From the NCBI GenBank assembly GCA_905221605.1, contig CAJNDS010000614.1, positions 1-39,455 on the forward strand: a stretch of DNA of 39,455 nt. Reading direction: 5' to 3'. Below the pieces are notes generated by a model. The model was not told where the DNA came from, ran no database searches, and saw only the letters and a list, made by a program, of their open reading frames with translations. The DNA is from Symbiodinium natans. Taxonomy: Eukaryota; Sar; Dinophyceae; Suessiales; Symbiodiniaceae. Shown here one piece after another: positions 32,442 through 39,455 of the stretch. Each line of letters starts with the position of its first letter. The first letter of the stretch is position 1. The position numbers and the translations under genes are program-made.

Positions 32442-33640
32442 TCTACCCCAACCGCTAAAGGCCTGAGCCCAGCGGCTCAAGAGGAGGCGCCTCCTGAGCC
32501 ACCCGGATTCCCAAAAGGGGAGGGGGTTAAGCTTTTTTTGAGGGGCGTTCCAGGGGGGTGTTCCAGGGGTGTTCGGGGCGGTGGTTGTTTGATTTTTTTG
32601 TTGGGGGGTGGGGGGGCGTTCGGGCTGTTTTGGGTGTTTGAGAGGTGGGGGGGTGTTTTGGGGGGTGTTTGAGACGAGTTTTGGGGGCTGGGATTTAGGT
32701 TGTCTTGCTCTTGTTCTTGCTGGGACTTTTTGCGGGTTCTTCTTTGGCTTTTGTGCGGTGTCCTGATTTGCTTTTCTTTACGGGGCTTTGTGAGTTTTAA
32801 ACGGGCTTTGCACGGTGAGGGCTTACAGGTTTAAAAAGATGTTTCTGGCCTGAGCGAGCAGGGATCCCAACTCAAGAACACCCCAAAGTTAAGGGATTTT
32901 AGTGTTGCTTGGACCATATTTTGGGTAAGGGGTATTTAGATTGGCATAGGCTCTTGAACCCTAAGCCCTGGAATCCTGACGCATGAGCCGTCAACCTCAA
33001 ACCCTACGCCCCAAAAACCCCCGGACCCCACCCCACCCGGTCGAGTCCTCTTCTTGGGCCGCTGCAGCTCGGAATCCTCGCGACAGGCTTAAAGTTTGGG
33101 GTTTTATGGGGTTTAGGGGTTGAAGGGTTTCGGGGTTTAGGTGTTGGGGTTGGGGGCTTAAGGGGGATTGAGGTTTTGGGTGGCTCTAAACCTCAACCAG
33201 GCTTGCAGAGAAGGGGCAGGGAATCTGCTTTTCTAGGTTCAGCGCAGGCCCGGGATCGGGATGAAAACGCAGGCTTTAAGGATGCGGGCTTTGTGTGCGG
33301 AAGTACACATGCACGTGGCCAAAAGCCGACACATGCATCCTGTGACAGCTACTTTCATGTGACAGCTCCTGTAATGGCGAATGGTGACGGCCAGGAAACT
33401 ATCTTCGCTCGTCCAGATTGCAAGAGACCCAAATGTCAAAGCAGACTGGTGTTGTTGCCTTCGCCCCCACGGAATCTCAGGAGAAACAGCCCGAAAGCCC
33501 ATTTGCAGACTCCTCGAACTTAAAGACCCGCAACAAAGCCCGGAAACAAAAACCTGGACCCTAAACCCTTAAGCCTCAAGCCCGGGGCAAAAGAAGGGGC
33601 CGAATAGTCTGCTCTCAGCAACCGTGTGCCTCGTCCGGCT
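32442..33640. other. G-rich intergenic stretch, no gene supported
   Basis: A strongly strand-asymmetric, G/T-rich section (32515-32700, words like GGGGTGTTT), then mixed DNA with telomere-like words at about 33105-33150 and 33560. Plus and minus frames of 87-115 codons at 33176-33523 overlap each other with no motif. Confidence 0.5.
32868..32948 (+). ncRNA. Weak 5S rRNA-like remnant
   Basis: The run GGATCCCAACTCAAGAACAC and then CCAAAGTTAAG resembles the conserved GGATCCCATC-AGAACTCCG-AAGTTAAG core of eukaryotic 5S rRNA, followed by a TTGCTTGG and a TTTTGGGTAAGG at roughly the right spacing. The 5' third and the closing stem are not recognisable. It could be a 5S-derived repeat fragment or chance. 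Confidence 0.2.
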
Positions 33641-33643
33641 TCA

Positions 33644-35590
33644 GGCTGCGTGACGGAGCTTGGACCTCAACAACCGCAAAGCCTAAAACCCTGGGTGCTT
33701 TTCAGGCTGCGTGACGGAGCTTGGACCTCAACAACCGCCAAGCCTAAAACCCTGGGTGCTTTTCAGGCTGCGTGACGGAGCTTGGACCTCAACAACCGCC
33801 AAGCCTAAAACCCTGGGTGCTTTTCAGGCTGCGTGACGGAGCTTGGACCTCAACAACCGCAAAGCCTAAAACCCTGGGTGCTTTTCAGGCTGCGTGACGG
33901 AGCTTGGACCTCAACAACCGCCAAGCCTAAAACCCTGGGTGCTTTTCAGGCTGCGTGACGGAGCTTGGACCTCAACAACCGCCAAGCCTAAAACCCTGGG
34001 TGCTTTTCAGGCTGCGTGACGGAGCTTGGACCTCAACAACCGCCAAGCCTAAAACAAAAAACAACCTGGGTGCTTTTCAGGCGCGTGACGGAGCTTGGAC
34101 CTCAACAACCGCCAAGCCTAAAACCCTGGGTGCTTTTCAGGCTGCGTGACGGAGCTTGGACCTCAACAACCGCCAAAGCCTAAAACCCTGGGTGCTTTTC
34201 AGGCTGCGTGACGGAGCTTGGACCTCAACAACCGCCAAGCCTAAAACCCTGGGTGCTTTTCAGGCTGCGTGACGGAGCTTGGACCTCAACAACCGCCAAG
34301 CCTAAAACCCTGGGTGCTTTTCAGGCTGCGTGACGGAGCTTGGACCTCAACAACCGCCAAGCCTAAAACCCTGGGTGCTTTTCAGGCTGCGTGACGGAGC
34401 TTGGACCTCAACAACCGCCAAGCCTAAAACCCTGGGTGCTTTTCAGGCTGCGTGACGGAGCTTGTACCTCAACAACCGCCAAGCCTAAAACCCTGGGTGC
34501 TTTTCAGGCTGCGTGACGGAGCTTGGACCTCAACAACCGCCAAGCCTAAAACCCTGGGTGCTTTTCAGGCTGCGTGACGGAGCTTGGACCTCAACAACCG
34601 CCAAGCCTAAAACCCTGGGTGTTTTTCAGGCTGCGTGACGGAGCTTGGACCTCAACAACCGCCAAGCCTAAAACCCTGGGTGCTTTTCAGGCTGCGTGAC
34701 GGAGCTTGGACCTCAACAACCGCCAAGCCTAAAACCCTGGGTGCTTTTCAGGCTGCGTGACGGAGCTTGGACCTAAACAACCGCCAAGCCTAAAACCCTG
34801 GGTGCTTTTCAGGCTGCGTGACGGAGCTTGGACTCAACAACGCCAAGCCTAAAACCTGGGTGCTTCAGGCGCGTGACGGAGCTTTGACATTCAACAACCG
34901 CAAGCCTTAAACCCTGGGTGTTTCAGGCTGTGAGGAGCTTGGACCTCAACAACCGCCAAGCCTAAAACCCTGGGTGCTTTTCAGGCTGCGTGACGGAGCT
35001 TGGACCTCAACAACCGCCAAGCCTAAAACGCTGGGTGCTTTTCAGGCTGCGTGACGGAGCTTGGACCTCAACAACCGCCAAGCCTAAAACCCTGGGTGCT
35101 TTTCAGGCTGCGTGACGGAGCTTGGACCTCAACAAACGCCAAGCCTAAAACCCTGGGTGCTTTTCAGGCTGCGTGACGGAGCTTGGACCTCAACAACCGC
35201 CAAGCCTAAAACCCTGGGTGCTTTTCAGGCTGCGTGACGGAGCTTGTACCTCAACAACCGCCAAGCCTAAAACCCTGGGTGCTTTTCAGGCTGCGTGACG
35301 GAGCTTGGACCTCAACAACCGCCAAGCCTAAAACCCTGGGTGCTTTTCAGGCTGCGTGACGGAGCTTGGACCTCAACACCCGCCAAGCCTAAAACCCTGG
35401 GTGCTTTTCAGGCTGCGTGACGGAGCTTGGACCTCAACAACCGCCAAGCCTAAAACCCTGGGTGCTTTTCAGGCTGCGTGACGGAGCTTGGACCTCAACA
35501 ACCGCCAAGCCTAAAACCCTGGGTGCTTTTCAGGCTGCGTGACGGAGCTTGGACCTCAACAACCGCCAAGCCTAAAACCCTGGGTGCTTC
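33644..35590. repeat. 61-bp minisatellite, about 32 units
   Basis: Unit begins GGCTGCGTGACGGAGCTTGG and contains CCTCAACAACCGCCAAGCC, then the telomere-like word CCTAAAACCCT and GGGTGCTTTTCA. Most units are identical. Exceptions: an ACAAAAAACA insert near 34053, and a degenerate cluster of short units at about 34826-34940. 61 is not divisible by three, so no frame continues across units. Confidence 0.97.
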
Positions 35591-35631
35591 TCTAGTGCTC
35601 TCCCCAGGCTTGGTCGCATGTAGGCACTGCC

Positions 35632-37125
35632 TTGGTGGCCAAACAGCACAACATGCTAAAGTGGGTCCCTGGGCGGCTACGTCCTGTATGAGTCGGCCTC
35701 ACCCTCCAACACTGCGGCATAAGTTGTGGCCTTCGAGACTCTGAATGAAAGTGCATAGTGCAACGTCGCAGCTATGTCAAAACACATGCATCCCCCCAAA
35801 AGCATGGTCATGTCTATGCTGTGTACAGAAATATGACAGCTAAGGAGGGTTTCGGGCCGGAGAATAGTACCTGCTTTGGGGCCTAAAGTCTCAAAGTATA
35901 AATCGTACCTATTCGAGCCGCAGGGATATGGTATGCAGCATTGTCACGTATTGGTTGTCTTTCGCTGTGGCTTGCTGGGCAGACATGCCAGCGGATGTGT
36001 TGCATAGGCATCCCAACCAGGTGCACCATTTTAAAACGACCCCGAAAATCCTCAGCACCCTCCAAACCTGAAACACACAAAGCCCTTGAACCCCCAACAA
36101 AACCTTCACAACTCCGAGAAAAATCGCCCAAACACCACACCCTAAAAACTCTTTCAAAACCCCAAGCACCCCCCAAAAAAAAACTCCAAGCACCTCTCAA
36201 AAGCCCCAAGCCGCCCTGCAAACCCTGATGAAGCCTCTGCCGAGAGCCAGCACGGTCGAGGCTCGAACTTCCCTAAACCCTAAACCCTAAACCCTAAACC
36301 CTAGGGTTTTGGGTTTGGGGTGAGCTGGAGAGTTCAACAACCCCTAAGAAATGTCCTTGGAGATGTGCTTTGGGTTTACAGATTAAGGGCTTTAGGGTTT
36401 TTAGTTTAGGCGTTTAGGGTTTAGGGTCTAGGCTGTGGGATTTGCGGATTCAGGGTTTAAGGTTTAACTCCAGTCGGCAACTGCCTCCTGTACTGCGAGA
36501 GCCCATGACCATCTTAGGGTTTAGGGGTTTAGGGTTTAGGGTTTGGGGTTTAGGGTTTGGGGTTTTAGGGGGCTTTCATGGACAAAACCAGGGCCTTGCG
36601 AGACTCTGAAACCCTAAACCCTAAACCCTAAGCTCTAAACCCTAACCCCAAACCCGTCCCAATCTCAGGCGACGGCCCGTTCACGTTGTCCTACCGGCAG
36701 CTGCCGATTCTCATGGCGCAGGTGCCTGCGACCGCAAGGGGATGCCAACCCTAAACCCTAAACCCTAAACCCTAAACTGAACCCAAGCCCAAGGCACTAG
36801 CTCCGAAAATCTGCAGAGACCTGACAAGCCGCCAGCTCTGAAGCCAAGGTTTAGGGTTTCGGGATTAACAAGAGGCCTAAATGCCCACATCCCCAAACAA
36901 AAGCCGCCAAAGTCCCCGTGCCCTCCCCCCTCCCAAGTCCCGACCCCAAACCTGAAACCCAACCCTAAACCCCGAACCCTCAACCCTAGACCTTTCAATC
37001 CAAAACTCTACCCCGCCCGAGCACTCGGGACCCTGTGGGCCCACTTCGAGTTTTAGGACTAGGTAAAAGTTCTCATGGCCTTTTTTTGGGGGGAATAGTG
37101 TGGTAAACCACTCCCCCCAAAACAT
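35632..37125. repeat. Block B, copy 3
   Basis: Follows copy 1 from GGTGGCCAA through the 53-nt exon-like element to the G-rich hairpin near 37085-37125. It begins right at the end of the 61-bp minisatellite, so the minisatellite sits at a block boundary. Confidence 0.85.
36669..36721 (+). CDS. 53-nt exon-like element, open copy
   Basis: Bounded by TCTCAG|G and CAG|GTGCCT, a strong acceptor-donor pair. The frame reads DGPFTLSYRQLPILMAQ with no stop, because CAG is kept where copies 1 and 2 have TAG. If real, it is an internal exon of a plus-strand gene; no neighbouring exon can be assigned with confidence. Confidence 0.35.
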
Positions 37126-37189
37126 TAAAATTGTATGTATACCTCAAGAACTGAACTAGACCTCTGGTTTCTCAATTTTTGGGTGGCCC

Positions 37190-38140
37190 TGAGGCTACGG
37201 CGCTTTCCGCGCATCCAAGGCAACTGTCGCCCTCGGAGGACGAAAGCCTCATGTAGAGCAGCGCTCGGCGACGACGGGAGGGCAGGATTGAGTCAGCAGA
37301 CAGGATGAAGTGCGCCACTTTGAAGCTGTTGCCGCATGTTGCCGCCTTGCGGCCCCCTGGCAATGCCAGTCAAAGCTCTTAAGTCTTCAATTCGGTTCGC
37401 CTCAAGAATTGCTTTGGGATCCATTATACCACCCCTCTACCCAACCCCAAAACCCCAAACCCTAAACCCCAAACCCTAAACCCTAAACCCCAATCCAAAG
37501 TTACGGCCTGTCAGCCTGAACCTTTCTCGGAGATCTCCTTCCAACAGTCGGTTATGGCGCTCTTGCGGGAAGGCTGCGCGTGCAACGCTATGTCAGTGCA
37601 CCCTGGGCCCTGAACCATCAGCTGTCGGCATCCAAAAAAGGAAATACAAAACGCTCTGAAATATAATTAAAAGCTCTCATCAGCACCTTTTTCTGTTGGG
37701 GTTTCTGAAGCTAACTCAGTGACCCTGGTAAACCCCCAAGTCAACCACCCCAAGCCCAATCCCTAAACAAAACATGCCCGGCTCCACCGCCGGCTGCTCA
37801 AACTGGACAAAGGCCTGGTTTCACCAAGGCTTTTGCGTCTCGGACGACCCTAGACACCTTTTACCCCGCCACCCACCAGTGTAGCCTCTAAAAAGGGGTG
37901 GTCATGAGCGCTTAGGGTGTTTTTGCGTGCTGGTTCTCAGCAGGGATTGAGGGAATTCGGGATATAAGGTACCCAATTCCCTAAACCCGTTTCCCCTAGC
38001 GCTCTAAAGCCCCCCAATCAGACCCTGCCTTGAACCCCCGCACCGGGTTCCGGAGATTTTGGGGCTTAGGTTTTGGAGGTGCTGTTGCTTTATTGGGTGG
38101 CTTTTCAGCTCTCAGGCTTTTTGGGGGTTTACGGGGCTTC
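37190..38140. repeat. Block C, copy 2
   Basis: Counterpart of 22490-23640 with several indels and CCCTAAA units at 37445-37490. No gene called. Confidence 0.8.
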
Positions 38141-38203
38141 AGGGACGCCACAGCGGTCCGGCAGCCCGCAGTGAGCTACTCGCAAGGCTGCGCTGTCCCT
38201 GAG

Positions 38204-38287
38204 CCCTTAAACCCTAAACCCTAAACCCTAAACCCTAAACCCTAAACCCTAAACCCTAAACCCTAAACCCTAAACCCTAAACCCTAA
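38204..38287. repeat. Interstitial CCCTAAA array
   Basis: About eleven near-perfect tandem CCCTAAA units, the longest uninterrupted run in this orientation in the window. It lies exactly between block C copy 2 and the diverged start of another block A, so it marks a block junction. Confidence 0.95.
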
Positions 38288-38299
38288 GGCCCCGGCCAA

Positions 38300-39150
38300 G
38301 GTTTTCGAGGTCTCTGGAAATCTGGGTCTTGGAGGCACCTTCCGGCTTCTGACCCAACATCTCCTTTCAGGGCTTAGGGTTTGCAATCTGTCTTCAGGGC
38401 TTAAAGCTTTCCACCCAACATCCTTTCTTGGCATTTAGGGCTTGCGGGGCAAAGATCTCGTTTTTGGATTTTAGGTTACCACCCCTTTCGGTTTCCAGAG
38501 CTTATCGCCCAACGTCTCCTTTCGGGGCCAAGGTTTGCCATCTGCTTTTTAGGGCTCAAGGCTTCCCAGTGAACATGTCCTTTTGGAGTTGAAGTTTCTG
38601 CTTTTAGGGTTTCAAGCTGAGGGTTCAGGGCACAAAACTGAGCATCATCGGCAAGTCTATTATTTCAGTTGGGCCTTGCGCTCTCGACTTTGCTGGAAGA
38701 GCTCAGCCCTAAAGCCTGTAAAACACTAAGCCCCAAGACCATGACCCCAAACTCCCTGAACCCCAGCTCTGCCATAATAAAACCCCACAAGCCCGACACG
38801 AGACTTGAACTCGTTGACTGAGCTTGCGGCAACTACTCGCCTGGGAGCCGAGGACCTTCGTGCAAAGCTTAGGGGGTGCAGTGGCTCGAGGGGGCTTGGG
38901 GTGGAGGGTTTTGGGGCGGTTGAGCAAGGTTTCGGATCAGGAGCCTAAACGGTAATCTTCAAGTGCAGCTTTTCGGACTCACCAAAGTTGCCAAAGAGGC
39001 CTAAAGCCCTCCTACGTCATCCGAAGCCTTAAGCCCTGATCCAAGAACGCCGCCAAAACCATCGAACATTAACGCTGAAAAAGCAAACCTAAAATTGAAA
39101 GAAAAAATACGAAACCAAAAGCCTTAAAAAGGTTTCTTGAGGCGAGCTAT
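38300..39150. repeat. Diverged partial block A (start of another unit)
   Basis: 38590-39150 aligns with 640-1260 and 14590-15240 but is more diverged and lacks the 101-bp foldback element. 38300-38590 is a degenerate repeat of about 60-70 bp containing CCCAACATCTCC. Similarity stops at about 39160 inside the phrase CCATAAACTCCAAGAC. Confidence 0.8.
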
Positions 39151-39159
39151 CCATAAACT

Positions 39160-39455
39160 CCAAGACACAGATTCGAGACAATGCGATAGAGCAACGAAAG
39201 CACTACTGAGCCACTAAACGTGTGTTTTGATGTGTGTGTGTCTAGCCTTTGTGTCCCCCCATGATGTGAACAGGCACTATTCAGTTGAAACAGTGCGGCC
39301 TTGGAGGTCAGCAGCGTCGGACGAACCAATGGCCCGCGTGACTCCTTGGCAGCTTTTGCAACCGTCTGTGCTGTGCAGGAGCACTCATACATCCTTATGC
39401 AAGAGCATCACGACTGCTAGAACTTGCTTGAAGCGACATGTTCCATAACGAAGGC
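39160..39455. other. Right edge, unique sequence, no gene supported
   Basis: Overlapping 73- and 81-codon frames on opposite strands, no motif, no similarity to the rest of the window, and unlike the rest almost no telomere-like words. Confidence 0.5.

Noticed and set aside
33176-33523. 115-codon plus frame and 87-codon minus frame
   Set aside because: They occupy the same DNA on opposite strands and neither has a recognisable motif or a conserved copy.
33644-35590. CRISPR-like appearance of regularly spaced repeats
   Set aside because: The whole 61-bp unit is repeated, with no variable spacers, in a eukaryotic-looking context: a minisatellite.
38204-38287. True chromosome end
   Set aside because: Unique and duplicated DNA continues on both sides, and nearby tracts run in both orientations.

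Overview
The window looks like nuclear DNA of a complex, repeat-rich protist. Three things point there: plant/alveolate-type telomere-like units (CCCTAAA / TTTAGGG) are scattered through nearly all intergenic DNA in both orientations; the few convincing coding regions are split by short GT-AG introns whose acceptors read CAG|G; and there are no bacterial-style operons or ribosome binding sites. A dinoflagellate (Symbiodiniaceae-like) is my best guess, with a chromerid or green alga as alternatives. I did not find a dinoflagellate spliced-leader sequence, so this is tentative.

Layout. The backbone is a tandem segmental duplication. Block A (about 1-7440) recurs at about 13880-21420, offset about 13.95-14.0 kb, and a diverged start of a further copy lies at about 38300-39150. 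Block B (about 8935-10510) recurs at about 21430-22490 and 35632-37125. Block C (22490-23640) recurs at 37190-38140. A small piece of block A (2590-2900) is also pasted at 23650-23960. The order A-B-C-A suggests a roughly 14 kb unit that was tandemly amplified and then broken by deletions and insertions.

Genes. Each full block A carries one good gene on the minus strand (3343-about 5570 and 17339-about 19566). It encodes an unrecognised protein made of three related cysteine-containing repeats, each ending in a GRG(S/T)(L/F) motif, with several N-glycosylation sequons. The two copies differ at one position over about 2.26 kb, introns included, while the flanking DNA differs by several percent. 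A second minus-strand gene (28174-30180) has a disordered N-terminal half, a conserved-looking middle and a lysine/alanine-rich tail, but contains two apparent single-base frameshifts. Several short coding-like stretches (25290-25420, 26998-27249, 27530-27660, 30381-30650, and a 53-nt exon-like element in block B) are weaker.

Repeats. These include a 61-bp minisatellite of about 32 units (33644-35590), a tandem repeat of about 700 bp (12088-13765), long GT and GTGTGC microsatellites, a TTG/CAA triplet array, a 101-bp foldback element with a target-site duplication and an apparent empty site elsewhere in the window, and a 141-178 bp MITE-like family with three members. No rRNA operon, tRNA, CRISPR array or intact transposase was seen.
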